In this document: piece by piece, positions 1 to 9,632 of the stretch
Layout of the letters: each line of letters starts with the position of its first letter
Numbering within the stretch: the first letter of the stretch is position 1
Assembly: GCA_029268515.1 (NCBI GenBank)
Contig: JAQWNP010000006.1
Span: 310,001 to 374,000, forward strand
Reading direction: 5' to 3'
Origin: Phycisphaerales bacterium
GTDB lineage: Bacteria > Planctomycetota > Phycisphaerae > Phycisphaerales > SM1A02
DNA: 64,000 nucleotides
Position numbers and translations under genes: made by a program
Notes under the pieces: generated by a model
Database searches by the model: none
Told to the model about the DNA's origin: nothing
Seen by the model: the letters and a program-made list of their open reading frames with translations, nothing else

Positions 1-3000
1 TGGCAATCCGACTAAGTCGCTCAACAGCTCTTGGCGAGCCAACTACCACAAGACTATTTGATTCCTTGTCAACAGCAATTGAAAGCGGCGCACTGAAGTC
101 AGATTCATTTGTCTCGTCAGCATTGGTTCCAGACGCGCTGTCATCGCCAACCTGGGCAAGGGCCAGTAATACGATCGCTGTCATACCTGGAACGATTGGT
201 CTTTGTCGTTGCGAACTTGGCGCATCTGTTTTCGGGCGATCGCGATTTGATTGTTCTAATAGTTGCTCAAGTGTCATGACCTCAACCTGGTTATCCCGAT
301 TTTGATTCATCATGCGCTTGAGCAAATCTGCAACAGCCGTTGCCTCAGCTCGATTAGGATCAATGCTAATGGTACGCACCTGCCGAGCCGTCTCGAGCGC
401 AGCTTGATCAATTTCATTCACAACTTGTGAAATTATTTCGTACTGCACGTCGGTTGCGCGAATCAAGAGGCAGTTGTTCGGCGTATCAACACGAATTGTT
501 GGCGGCTCCACATCAAAATCATCCTCATCGAAGAGAAGACGAATATTCTCTGCGAGGCTACTGGCATCGGCATTATCGACAACCAGTACATGAACTGGTC
601 TTTTGGTGTTTTTGCCATTTGCCGTAGGCGCCACATCAAGCTGAGCAACAAGCTCTTCAGCCAATGGCAAGGCTACTGAAGCGCCTGAAAGGACAATTGC
701 GTTAAGTCGTTTATCAGCGACAACGCGAATCCCCGGATTATCCTCGGGCAATGTCCATCTTCTTCGAAGCGCTTCCATGCGAACATTTAAAGGAATGATC
801 TCGCCTGCTAACAACTGCTCGACTAACGGCGCAATTCGTTCTGCCTGCGCGTGCTTTAGGAAGACCGTCTTCACAAGTGGTTCATCTGGATCCTCTGCGC
901 TGTCAAGTGGGCTGATAAGCGATTCAAGAAATACCATCTGTTCGGCTGTAGCCGCAACAACAAGTACATTACTTGCCGGCTCTGGGGTAATAACTGGTGG
1001 CGGCTCTGACACATAATTTGGCTGTGAGGCCCTGACAGCGACGGCACGGGCTATTGCTCGAGCCACATCTTCAGCGCGTGCTTTGTCTAGCTTGAATAAC
1101 CTGACTTCAATGGAAGCTTGAGCAGATTCTTCTTGATCAAGCTGTTGAATGAGGGCTTCTACAATTGGCATGACTGACACGGGCGCTGAGACAATCACCG
1201 TGCTACTGTCGGGCTCCGACGTTACCGTAAACATACTCCCAAGATCAACAGACGAGCCAGAAACATTCTGCTTTATACGATCTGGAACAACCGCTTTCAG
1301 AGTCTCCGCAATGACTGCAGGCCTTGCATGCTTGATCGAGAATAAGCGCATTGAAGTTTCGGTTGTTGATGGAGGCAGATCAAGCTCTCCTAATACCCGC
1401 TCGACCGTTTTGAAAATCTCTGCTGGTCCTGAAATGACCAGTGTGCGGGTCGCCGGATCTGCTGTAATAGATACAGGGACCCTGCGATCCTGGCCAGTTG
1501 GACTCAGCGCTCCGGCATCCGCCAGTTTTGAAAGTGACTGCGCCATCGCATCAATATCTGCATGCTCGACCGGATAGGTACGCACCTCTATTGTTTTTTG
1601 TAGATCCAGCTTCTCAACAAGCGACTCGAATGACGCTCTTCGGTCACTTGGCGCTTCAATAATAAGTGTGTTCGTGGCAGCATCTGCACTGATATGAACT
1701 TCCTTCATTGGCCTTAGATGCGGCATCGGCTTTCCACGGCGATCCAATGGTATCGGTGGGTTGGGATAAAGCTTATTAAGTGCAATGGCAACATCTGTTG
1801 CACGTGCCTGCTGCAGTGGCAATATGATTGTGGTGCGCTCGGACTCATCTTCACCAGTAGCATTGACTTCGTCTACAAAAGACTTAATTTCACTAAATAC
1901 GGCTGGATGAGCAGATACGATGAGTGTATTGGTAGCCGTATCTGACGAAATCTCTACTGGCTGCTCACGGCGCATTTCGGCAGGCCGCGTGTCATAACGA
2001 CCTTGCAACATCCCCGCTATTTGTACCGCATCAGCAGCGCGCACTTGCAGAAGCTTCATTGGGGGCAACGATAAATGCTCAAAGTTATCTAGCTCACTTA
2101 TCAGTGCATGAATCATTTCATGCTGCTTCGATTCTGCAACGACGTATAGACTGTTGTTTGAATTAATGACCTGAATTTCAGGTACAGCAATTTGCCGTGA
2201 GCCTTCAGCGGGCTTTGCTTGAGTGAGAATCTCAAGCAATTGCTTTTGCACATCGCTCGCCTTTGCCTGGGTCAGTGAAATCATTCGGCCATCCCGAGGC
2301 GGTGGTTGCAGCTGACGAGCCTGCTCAATCGCCTTCGCAAAGCGAGCAACAGATTCAACCCAACCTGAAACCAGCAGCTGACCAGCGGTTGTATCGATCT
2401 CAATATCCGGCAACTCAGCATCTCGACTGTTGAGCCCAGTGCTGGCAAGTGCAAACAGTGCTTCTGCACGATCAACTAAGCCAATTGGATCACTGACATC
2501 ACCCAAAGCAATCGCCAGAAACTCGACATCATCAGCCGCAACTTGATCGAGCCGCTCAATCAACCCATCAATCAACTCAAACTGACTTGGCTCTGCAGTC
2601 ACCACAAGGAGATCAAGCTGATCGACAGCCTCAATTTCAATAGGCTTACCCAATTGACCATTCTTATTTTTTAACAGCGGCGATAGAAGCGATCGCAGTG
2701 GTCCAATCACTTCGGATGGCTTGGTCTCAAGCAATGTGATTTGCCTGGTCTCAACAGGTAATCCGCCATGCTTCTGAATCATGTCCAAGGTCTCAATGAA
2801 ACCTTCAACTGAAGAACTGTCTCCTATTAATGTGAGTGTACGAGTACGCTCATCTAGGGTTACTTCAAGTTGGTTTGAGGGTTTATCAGCAATCACACTT
2901 CGGTCAAACAGTGACTGCGCAGCTTCGACAACTGTAAGCGGGTCATCTGATGCAATCCTAACCAAACGCACAACCAAAGCATTCATCGATGGTTTATCGA

Positions 3001-4369
3001 TAAGTTCAATCATTGCTGCGATTGCTTGGAGATCAGTTTCTGGTCCTGCCAGTACTAGAGATTTCCCATCTGCACCAACAACTATTTTTGCTCGGGACTT
3101 TTGTCGCGGACTAAGTAGTTGATTTAAAGACGTTGTTGCTGCTTGGGTCGAAATATGTTCGAGTGGAACAATTGTCATGGAACTTGTTGAATTGCTTTGG
3201 TCTACCTGCGAATCAATTGCCGTCAGGAGCATGATCGCTTCTGCAATCGCTGCGTCCTGACCAGCAAGGACAATCTTGCCTTGCTCATCAAGCGCTAGAA
3301 TCACGGGTCGGTCTGCGGCCGGCCACGAAGAGAACAACTCATCAAGCCGACCCTTCGCAATGGCGGGTACGATCTCACTAAGCTGTATCGTCTTGACACT
3401 TCGACGACTATCCACAACTGGCACATCAAGTAATTCAAGCGCCTCTTTGAGTTTGTCTAGACGTTGTCGCATGCCCTTAGCGATGAGAGCATTCGTGCGT
3501 TTATCAAGGGTGATTTTGAGGCCGGGTAGCGAATCTTCTTCGAGTTTAACCTGCTTGCCATCTTGATTAATCACATACTTAATGATCCTTTCGCTGAGCA
3601 GTGCCTTAAGTGGCTGCATCAGATCCGAAGCTTTGCCATGCTTGACTGGAATAATTTCAATGACCCCTTCGGGGTCTTCACGATCAAGCTCTCCAATGAT
3701 CTGTTTCAGACGCCGAACCTGAGCAGCGGTCTCAGTAATCACCAATGCGTTTTGCTGCTCTAAAGGTTGTATTGATCCATAGGCTGCCACCATTGTGCCA
3801 AGCTTTTCTGCAATTGGCTTGGCAAGCGCTATCTTAAGTGGCAACACAAGTGTCACAATTTGATCATCTGTAACATCGCTTGTGAGCTCACTGATAAAGG
3901 TAGGAATATTCTCTCTTGCCATCTCCTTAAGGGCCTGCAAATACAAAATGTCATTTTCAACACGCAACATGACACCACGAGACTGCAGCAAAATATTCAA
4001 CACCTGCAGAGCCTCTGGCAGCGAATATGAAACTGGCGACAGGTAGTCGACCGTCCCATTTGGGACTGGAGATTCTCTTACCACCGGCATTCCAGTGGCA
4101 CGAGAAAAGTAGTCGAGCACCTGATCAAAAGTAGCACCCTTGAAATTGAAGCGAATGAGGTTGTCATTCGCGTCCGGTGCCTCAATTTTTTTGTTTGGAC
4201 CATCAATGGCCCCACTCTCTTGTGCATGCGCAGCGCACACCACAAAAAGAGCCAAGAACAATACAATGCCTTGCCCAAACCACCGGATTGCGCGCGGTGA
4301 ATTATCGAGGCAAAGATACTTTTTTATGTCGTTTTTTGGGCGGTCCCGATCCATACGACCAATCTCCAT
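1..4369 (-). CDS. Giant multi-N1-domain secretin-like protein (GspD-related), 3' end beyond window
   Basis: The frame is open from an ATG at 4369 to the left edge: 1,456 residues with no stop. A GGGAG lies about 8 bases before the ATG, 15 bases after the stop of the upstream platform gene. Residues ~30-49 form a signal peptide ending AHA|QE. An N0/secretin-TonB-like segment follows (TFDQVLDYFSRATGMPVV). Then come about 16 tandem Secretin_N (N1-type) repeats of ~75-85 residues, each with a core like ATNTLIVSA, ATNTLIIEA or ESNSLVVVG followed by a helix ending in LD. Ordinary GspD has only three or four N domains. Whether a C-terminal secretin barrel exists cannot be seen. The position at the end of a gsp operon makes an outer-membrane secretin or periplasmic ring protein most likely. 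Certain: a secretin N-domain protein. Uncertain: that it forms a pore. Confidence 0.85.
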   Translation of the reverse strand, partial: MEIGRMDRDRPKNDIKKYLCLDNSPRAIRWFGQGIVLFLALFVVCAAHAQESGAIDGPNKKIEAPDANDNLIRFNFKGATFDQVLDYFSRATGMPVVRESPVPNGTVDYLSPVSYSLPEALQVLNILLQSRGVMLRVENDILYLQALKEMARENIPTFISELTSDVTDDQIVTLVLPLKIALAKPIAEKLGTMVAAYGSIQPLEQQNALVITETAAQVRRLKQIIGELDREDPEGVIEIIPVKHGKASDLMQPLKALLSERIIKYVINQDGKQVKLEEDSLPGLKITLDKRTNALIAKGMRQRLDKLKEALELLDVPVVDSRRSVKTIQLSEIVPAIAKGRLDELFSSWPAADRPVILALDEQGKIVLAGQDAAIAEAIMLLTAIDSQVDQSNSTSSMTIVPLEHISTQAATTSLNQLLSPRQKSRAKIVVGADGKSLVLAGPETDLQAIAAMIELIDKPSMNALVVRLVRIASDDPLTVVEAAQSLFDRSVIADKPSNQLEVTLDERTRTLTLIGDSSSVEGFIETLDMIQKHGGLPVETRQITLLETKPSEVIGPLRSLLSPLLKNKNGQLGKPIEIEAVDQLDLLVVTAEPSQFELIDGLIERLDQVAADDVEFLAIALGDVSDPIGLVDRAEALFALASTGLNSRDAELPDIEIDTTAGQLLVSGWVESVARFAKAIEQARQLQPPPRDGRMISLTQAKASDVQKQLLEILTQAKPAEGSRQIAVPEIQVINSNNSLYVVAESKQHEMIHALISELDNFEHLSLPPMKLLQVRAADAVQIAGMLQGRYDTRPAEMRREQPVEISSDTATNTLIVSAHPAVFSEIKSFVDEVNATGEDESERTTIILPLQQARATDVAIALNKLYPNPPIPLDRRGKPMPHLRPMKEVHISADAATNTLIIEAPSDRRASFESLVEKLDLQKTIEVRTYPVEHADIDAMAQSLSKLADAGALSPTGQDRRVPVSITADPATRTLVISGPAEIFKTVERVLGELDLPPSTTETSMRLFSIKHARPAVIAETLKAVVPDRIKQNVSGSSVDLGSMFTVTSEPDSSTVIVSAPVSVMPIVEALIQQLDQEESAQASIEVRLFKLDKARAEDVARAIARAVAVRASQPNYVSEPPPVITPEPASNVLVVAATAEQMVFLESLISPLDSAEDPDEPLVKTVFLKHAQAERIAPLVEQLLAGEIIPLNVRMEALRRRWTLPEDNPGIRVVADKRLNAIVLSGASVALPLAEELVAQLDVAPTANGKNTKRPVHVLVVDNADASSLAENIRLLFDEDDFDVEPPTIRVDTPNNCLLIRATDVQYEIISQVVNEIDQAALETARQVRTISIDPNRAEATAVADLLKRMMNQNRDNQVEVMTLEQLLEQSNRDRPKTDAPSSQRQRPIVPGMTAIVLLALAQVGDDSASGTNADETNESDFSAPLSIAVDKESNSLVVVGSPRAVERLSRIA
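40..3765 (-). repeat. About 16 tandem Secretin_N-like domain repeats (protein level)
   Basis: Repeat cores on the minus strand lie near 3745, 3500, 3295, 3060, 2830, 2610, 2390, 2150, 1930, 1690, 1470, 1240, 980, 710, 460 and 65. The period is about 220-270 bases, with a longer spacer before the last core. Examples of the core are QNALVITET, TNALIAKGM, TRTLVISGP, SSTVIVSAP, SNVLVVAAT and NNCLLIRAT. The repeats have diverged at DNA level, so they are old domain duplications and not recent tandem copies. Domain identity is inferred from motif pattern. Confidence 0.75.
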
Positions 4370-4384
4370 CCTGAAGCTCCCGTT

Positions 4385-5347
4385 CTATTGTGCTGATCCA
4401 ATCCTCTCTGCCTCTGGTAGTACTTGACGGTCAACCATGGTTGCCCCAAGCTCTACAAACCAGAGCTCTCCCTCAAAATCAAACTCTGCAACGAGGCCAT
4501 TCACACCTACGAATTCCATTTTGTGGATCCGGTCGCCAACGGCTAGGACCCGTGACTTACCAGATGCAGAATTTCGTATATGGGCTTCGATCATTGGTGA
4601 CTCGATAACCCCGGTCAATGCCCAGTTCTGATAAGGAAACATGCGCGGTGCAGGTGCCGCGACAACGGCCACTGGTGACGGTGGTGGCAGTGGCAACCGG
4701 AATGGGTTGCCCTCAATGAGTGGCTCAACCCTTGCCAATCGATCTGCTGCCCAGTTCGTTTTCATAAGCGTCCCTGGCGGACGGCCTGGAACGAACAATG
4801 TTGTTAAGCGCACAACGACTTTGACTGTTTCCCCATCACCCTTAGGATCTAAGGACACCTGGTTAATTTGTTTTGGCCATGCTTCAGCATCAATCCGATC
4901 AATCATCTCTACAACTTCGGAAAGAGCTCCCTCCGCAGAGATTGACGCCTCTAACTCAACAAAGTCAATTTCATCACTCATTTTTCCGCTAAACAAACGT
5001 TTTGCGGGTGATTTCAGAGCAACATATCGGCCCGTATCAACACGAACTCCTGCAAGCTGAGACGACTGTCCTATCTGATTGAGTCGGGCTCGCAACTCAT
5101 GATCAACGGTCTCGATATCACCACCTAATGTCCGACTTCCGTAGTCACTCAGTGCTCGTTGTATTGCTGGATCCCGGTTCAATGCAGTGCGATATTTCTT
5201 AATGGAAGCCTGCTCGCCCTCAATCGCTGTGAGTAATTCCTGCTTTGGAGTGATAAACGAACGATCCAAGACATACCAGATAATTGCACCAGCAAAGATG
5301 ACTGCAATCACAACAACAAGAAGCTTCTTAGACCGAGCGCTGTTCAT
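4385..5347 (-). CDS. Fused GspM/PilO-type and GspC/PilP-type platform protein
   Basis: A 320-residue bitopic inner-membrane protein. One N-terminal membrane helix (residues ~8-27) is followed by a coiled-coil stretch, then a PilO/GspM-like periplasmic region around 90-190. After a Pro-rich linker (LPLPPPSPVAVVAAPAP) comes a C-terminal domain with WALTGVIESPMIEAHIRN and VLAVGDRI, the pattern of the GspC HR / PilP beta domain that binds secretin N0. Its ATG overlaps the upstream stop as ATGA, so the two are coupled. It would link the inner-membrane platform to the giant secretin-like protein encoded next. The domain calls rest on motif and position; the fusion itself is read directly. Confidence 0.65.
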   Translation of the reverse strand: MNSARSKKLLVVVIAVIFAGAIIWYVLDRSFITPKQELLTAIEGEQASIKKYRTALNRDPAIQRALSDYGSRTLGGDIETVDHELRARLNQIGQSSQLAGVRVDTGRYVALKSPAKRLFSGKMSDEIDFVELEASISAEGALSEVVEMIDRIDAEAWPKQINQVSLDPKGDGETVKVVVRLTTLFVPGRPPGTLMKTNWAADRLARVEPLIEGNPFRLPLPPPSPVAVVAAPAPRMFPYQNWALTGVIESPMIEAHIRNSASGKSRVLAVGDRIHKMEFVGVNGLVAEFDFEGELWFVELGATMVDRQVLPEAERIGSAQ

Positions 5348-6897
5348 GTCTCAGGCTCCGGCTCATCGACCTGCGTTTCTTGTGGTGATGCGGTACTCGA
5401 AGTCAGTCGATAGGTAAACGCATGACCAAGACGCGTCCCACCCTCAGCATCTGCGCCTGATGAACTTACGCTATACACTTCATTCTCGACGAGCGACTGT
5501 CGATAGGCATCGGCAGCGACGCGCTCTGGTGCCTCACCGTCGACTACGATCTTGATTGATTGCGGTGCAATCCACTCCTGCGTCGCTCGGTCATACTCGA
5601 CTCCTGAAAACTCAAGCAAGCCCATCCAACGATCAAGTACAAATGTTGTAGACGGAGGCGTAAGCTGCTGTGTGTAGAGCAGGTGGCCGAGTACATCTAT
5701 TTGTGCTGACTCCCAAAATTCGAGATGAGATAGCTGGTACTGATCCCGAAAGTGGCGAGCGTACTCTTGGTAAAGTGCGCTCCGTTGTTTAGACAGATCG
5801 TCAAAATTCGCCTGGAGTCCACCAAGGTTCATACTGAGAATTGTCCACGCAGCAAAAACAGTGGCCATGATGAGCGCTGCGGCAAGTCCAAAGCGGCGGC
5901 GTCTTAACACCACTTGATCAACTGCCTTTATGGGGTGCTCAAGATCAATTCGTCGTTGAGAAGATCGATACTGGAGCAGTAGACCAGCAGCAGGCCAAAG
6001 CTCTTCCATTTCATTTGACTGAACTTCAATTCGAAGATTGGTCTCAGGTTCTCGAACTGGTGCATCAACGGTTATGGCTATGTCAGCAATGATTCGAGAT
6101 CTAAGCTCGTCTGGTGCGAAGACAGCAACACTGGTAACTGGATGACCCTCATTAATGATTCCGAAGCTGGTCCAAGTACGTGTGGTTTCAGTTAACACAT
6201 TGTCTGCCACCTCATCAAGAACACTCGTTTCGTTCAGATGAGCTGCCCGCGAAAACTGTAGACTGCCCTGCTTTACAACACAGAACTCAATTCCACCACT
6301 GGTCACATCAATCGTAAGAGTCCCACTCGTTGGATCATGCTCACGAGGTAGGTCATGAGCAATAAGAGCCACTGATCCAAAAGCCCTGAGTGAAATACAA
6401 CGGATTTTGAAACCGGCTGCTCGGATTGTCTGACGAGCTAAGTCGAGCGTCTCTGTCGGAACGGCAACGGCAAGCACCGTACTGTTGACTCCATCAGAAT
6501 TAAGGAACTGGAAGTCGATGACCGCTTTCGAGGTATCGAATGTCAGCTCTCGCTGCATGGCCAAAAAGGTCATCTCAGGCAACTCTCTGACATCTGTTGT
6601 TGGAAGCGTGAGTCGCTTAACAACCACATCTTCACGGGGAAGTGAAACTGTTGCTGCGCCGGCCTTAAAACCCGAATCGCGCAATTCTTGCCGGATCCAA
6701 GCGCCAGTCTGCTGCGCATCTGTTCGTTTTATTTCGGGGGGAAGGTCTTGAGCCCATGTATGGGTGACTACGTAGCCACCACCAGCGCGTCGCGCCTCAA
6801 GAGCTCTGATTCTCGACCTTCCGAGATCGATGATTGTGGTATGTCGTTGAGGCAGCACGGTTGATCGATCCTTGATCGTCAACAATTGTACCGACAA
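5344..6897 (-). CDS. PilM/PilN-type assembly-platform protein (GspL-like)
   Basis: 517 residues. The N-terminal ~330 residues are a PilM/GspL actin-like cytoplasmic domain (TTIIDLGRSRIRALEARRAG, LTIDVTSGGIEFCVV). A single membrane helix at ~338-358 (RRRRFGLAAALIMATVFAAW) and a PilN/GspL-C-like periplasmic region follow. It would recruit the secretion ATPase and hold the pseudopilus platform. The start is TTG at 6897, with GAGG seven bases upstream; an in-frame TGA shortly before rules out extension. It overlaps the next gene by four bases and lies 56 bases after gspK. In type IV pili PilM and PilN are separate proteins; here they are one chain, as in GspL. Confidence 0.7.
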   Translation of the reverse strand: MSVQLLTIKDRSTVLPQRHTTIIDLGRSRIRALEARRAGGGYVVTHTWAQDLPPEIKRTDAQQTGAWIRQELRDSGFKAGAATVSLPREDVVVKRLTLPTTDVRELPEMTFLAMQRELTFDTSKAVIDFQFLNSDGVNSTVLAVAVPTETLDLARQTIRAAGFKIRCISLRAFGSVALIAHDLPREHDPTSGTLTIDVTSGGIEFCVVKQGSLQFSRAAHLNETSVLDEVADNVLTETTRTWTSFGIINEGHPVTSVAVFAPDELRSRIIADIAITVDAPVREPETNLRIEVQSNEMEELWPAAGLLLQYRSSQRRIDLEHPIKAVDQVVLRRRRFGLAAALIMATVFAAWTILSMNLGGLQANFDDLSKQRSALYQEYARHFRDQYQLSHLEFWESAQIDVLGHLLYTQQLTPPSTTFVLDRWMGLLEFSGVEYDRATQEWIAPQSIKIVVDGEAPERVAADAYRQSLVENEVYSVSSSGADAEGGTRLGHAFTYRLTSSTASPQETQVDEPEPET

Positions 6898-6953
6898 GAG
6901 GTTGCCTCACGCGAAGAGGCCACCAGAACCACTTTGATTGTGCATATCGTTGG

Positions 6954-8525
6954 TTATTTCACGACCCGCCAACGGCCGATTCGCCCATTGGATGCCGCCG
7001 GAAATGCGGGCTCTGAGAGCTCATCAGGAGCATCTTTTTCCAGCTGATCATCTGCGGAGGAGGCCACTAAATTGGACGCAGGGCGCCGGCTAAGTTCCGT
7101 AAGTCCATTATTCAAAGATGCTTCCGATTCAAGAGCCGGATCTTCTTGGTGAGTCGATAGAAAGAGCTCATCATGACCGCCAGGCTCCTGGAACAGTACT
7201 TCTGGGGCCTCAGAAGACTCTTTTAACGTAAGTCGTGCTGCTGTCTGAAGGAGGCTGATATCACGTAGATAAGCCACACGCGGACTCGAATCTACGAGAT
7301 CAATGACGATTTCGAAGATCTGTGGTTCAATCAATCGGTCCTCTTCATCGTCAGCCTCAACCTCGCCAGCAGCCAGGATGAAGCGATAGGCCAGACCACA
7401 TGTCGTCGCCATCTCGTAGAAATCTGCCACCTGATCCTGTCTGATCAATCCTTGGGTATGAGGCCATAACGGTGACTGCCTGGAGGTGACATCGATATCG
7501 CCCCGTCGATCGACTAATTGCTGGATCTGATCCGAATCGAGCCCACCGAGCGCGTTAAGAACGAATGGGCTGGCATGGTTTATATCGACTCGCCCCAGAC
7601 GCGTTGGCTCAGTAGAGCATGTCAGCGCCCCCATCACTTGGATCAATGTGTCTGGGCTCAATTGAGTGGCAAGCCGCTGCGCGAGTTGGCCATCGTGTTG
7701 AAGTGGGCCCCTCTTTGATACGCCCTTGATGATCGCCACTGTTGCAGCGTCGAAGCGTAAAGATAACTGCGCCTCGATCTGCTTCGACCAACCGGCAGCA
7801 ATGGTGATTGTTGGTTTCTCCAGGCTGGGCGAAACTGGCTCACAAGCATAAACAGTAACCACATCAGCTAAGCCACGTGGTGATGAAAAGCCCAGTCGGT
7901 CGAGTACGCGTTCTCCTAATCCGGGCGCCTCACCACTGACCTGTGATGTGTAGTTTATCTCAGCAATATCACCATAGAGTTGCGAAGGTGTCATGCCATC
8001 GACCGCTAGTAATTCCGTAATCGATCCGAAGGAGCCAACCAACTCACGCCGATCCACGATTGCCTGAACCAGCTCCGGTTGCAATAAGCCTGTTCTGAGC
8101 AGTTGCTCAGCAGTCACATGATTTATGTCTAAACATGTGGCTTCGTTCCGAACGATGTCGCCATTCGGTGTGACTGGTAGCAATCTCACAACTCCCTGAC
8201 GGGCGCCATCTCTATAAATGACATATTGCTCTTCCAGATTAACTTCCTCACCAGTAAGTATTCCCTCTCGTTGGCGGGCAAGAGCATGTGAGATAACATC
8301 AATACCAGATCGGAGAAGCGCCTGAGTACGAGCCTGTTGTTCAGCAACCGATGCTGATCCCGCTTGTACCTGAGCTGTTGAAACCAACACGCTGGCCGTC
8401 CAAATAGCAAAGAGCATGACGACCAGAACCAAGACCAGCATGAGTCCTCGGCGGGATGGAGCACCGCTGTGTGGATTTGCACTAGTCAAGTTGATGATGA
8501 TCCCTCCCCGTGGCAACCATTGCAT
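6954..8525 (-). CDS. gspK: GspK-like minor pseudopilin with helix-hairpin-helix domains
   Basis: 523 residues, longer than typical GspK (~300-350). After a basic N terminus, a prepilin-like hydrophobic helix begins after SRRG (residues ~25-50, LMLVLVLVVMLFA). Two helix-hairpin-helix stretches typical of the GspK/ComEA family follow: CLDINHVTAEQLL near 131 and RVDINHASPFVLNALGGL near 313. The last ~150 residues are acidic and low-complexity. GspK caps the pseudopilus tip with GspI and GspJ, which are encoded next to it. The ATG at 8525 overlaps gspJ by 44 bases. A TTG at 8489 with GGGGAGGG upstream is a realistic alternative start. Confidence 0.8.
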   Translation of the reverse strand: MQWLPRGGIIINLTSANPHSGAPSRRGLMLVLVLVVMLFAIWTASVLVSTAQVQAGSASVAEQQARTQALLRSGIDVISHALARQREGILTGEEVNLEEQYVIYRDGARQGVVRLLPVTPNGDIVRNEATCLDINHVTAEQLLRTGLLQPELVQAIVDRRELVGSFGSITELLAVDGMTPSQLYGDIAEINYTSQVSGEAPGLGERVLDRLGFSSPRGLADVVTVYACEPVSPSLEKPTITIAAGWSKQIEAQLSLRFDAATVAIIKGVSKRGPLQHDGQLAQRLATQLSPDTLIQVMGALTCSTEPTRLGRVDINHASPFVLNALGGLDSDQIQQLVDRRGDIDVTSRQSPLWPHTQGLIRQDQVADFYEMATTCGLAYRFILAAGEVEADDEEDRLIEPQIFEIVIDLVDSSPRVAYLRDISLLQTAARLTLKESSEAPEVLFQEPGGHDELFLSTHQEDPALESEASLNNGLTELSRRPASNLVASSADDQLEKDAPDELSEPAFPAASNGRIGRWRVVK

Positions 8526-9189
8526 CTGGAATACTGATAATTCGAATCCGGTCGGGATCTGACTCTTCTATGAGTGGCTCTTCAAGAAAGTCTGCAGGAG
8601 AATCGGACACCTGGTCTTCCATTGCACGTGGCGTGACATACCAAATCGCCACTTCGACTGCTGCAGGCAACCTTTGTTGTTGAGCACTGTCATAACTTGA
8701 ACGCCATCGCCCTTTGTCAAGATAGCGAAAACGAACCCATCCAAGCTTGTTACTAATTGTATTTAGGTAGCCTGTAGAATCCGACTGAACGCCAACCTCA
8801 ACAAGGCGCCGACCTCCCTCAAGCTTGCTCTCAGTCGGATCAAAATGAAACTTCAGTTCAGTAAGATCCCCAAGCATATCTTGGCCTGGAACCAATTGCT
8901 CGACCGAAACCGAACGACTCATGACTGCAATATTCTGCTCATCCCCGATCAAGCCAGATCCAATTTGTTCAATTCCAACAATGGCGCAAGTAAGTTCAAG
9001 AGAAAGATTTTCAATAAGAGCCTGCGCTGCCCGTTCTTGATCAAGGCGTTCGTTGATTTGGGTGCGATGCAGAATTAAATCTCGGAAGAAACCAAGAATT
9101 GCCACACTAAGAACCATTCCAAGTGCAAGCGCAAGCAACACCTCTATCAGTGTAAACGCACGTTTTCTAGGAACAACTTGGTTCTTCAT
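8482..9189 (-). CDS. gspJ: GspJ-like minor pseudopilin
   Basis: 235 residues with a class III prepilin leader: basic residues then KRAFTLIEVLLALALGMVLS at ~9-28, with glutamate at the +5 position after the cleavage site (here Ala replaces the usual Gly at -1). The remainder is a beta-rich periplasmic domain with no other family motif I recognise. The assignment to GspJ comes from operon order (after gspI, before gspK) and size. The ATG overlaps the stop of the preceding gspI-like gene by four bases. It would sit in the pseudopilus tip complex. Confidence 0.7.
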   Translation of the reverse strand: MKNQVVPRKRAFTLIEVLLALALGMVLSVAILGFFRDLILHRTQINERLDQERAAQALIENLSLELTCAIVGIEQIGSGLIGDEQNIAVMSRSVSVEQLVPGQDMLGDLTELKFHFDPTESKLEGGRRLVEVGVQSDSTGYLNTISNKLGWVRFRYLDKGRWRSSYDSAQQQRLPAAVEVAIWYVTPRAMEDQVSDSPADFLEEPLIEESDPDRIRIISIPDAMVATGRDHHQLD

Positions 9190-9632
9190 GCCTCTGGCTC
9201 CCTGTCTCCAGAAACAAACTCAGTTTGATTCCTATCAGATCGTATGAGCTGCCGAACCGTGACTGGTGCAAATGACTCAGTTGATGATTGGTCTTGTTCT
9301 ACACGCACCGTAACAACGACAAGGCTAAAATTCTCGAACGAAGATGGCTCAACTGAAACATCAACGATCCAAGGCGATTCAATTTCAACACCAAGTTGTG
9401 CATCGCGAATTGAAACTATTCCACTACTGAATTCCGCCAATCTTGACTGAGCTACATCGATAGCTCGTAAGCGTTGTCCAGAATCTGCAACACGACTGAC
9501 TGCCGTTCTCATTGAACGCATAATGAGTGCCGATGCGCCTAAGAAAAGTGAAATCGCCAATATCAACTCTAGAAGTGCTGCGCCTCGCCGTGTAAACGTC
9601 TGGAACACCAAGTGCTTTTTCTTTGTGATCAT
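9186..9632 (-). CDS. gspI: GspI-like minor pseudopilin with divergent prepilin motif
   Basis: 148 residues. The leader RRGAALLELILAISLFLGAS keeps the Gly cleavage residue and a glutamate at +5 (G|AALLE), but lacks the usual Phe-Thr at +1/+2. A short beta-rich domain follows. Length and order (between gspH-like and gspJ-like genes) fit GspI, which nucleates the tip complex. It overlaps both neighbours by four bases (ATGA), so translation is coupled through gspH-I-J. Confidence 0.65.
   Translation of the reverse strand: MITKKKHLVFQTFTRRGAALLELILAISLFLGASALIMRSMRTAVSRVADSGQRLRAIDVAQSRLAEFSSGIVSIRDAQLGVEIESPWIVDVSVEPSSFENFSLVVVTVRVEQDQSSTESFAPVTVRQLIRSDRNQTEFVSGDREPEA

Noticed and set aside
40-3765. 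CRISPR-like or satellite DNA repeat in the secretin gene
   Set aside because: The periodicity is at protein-domain level; DNA identity between units is low and the frame is continuous.
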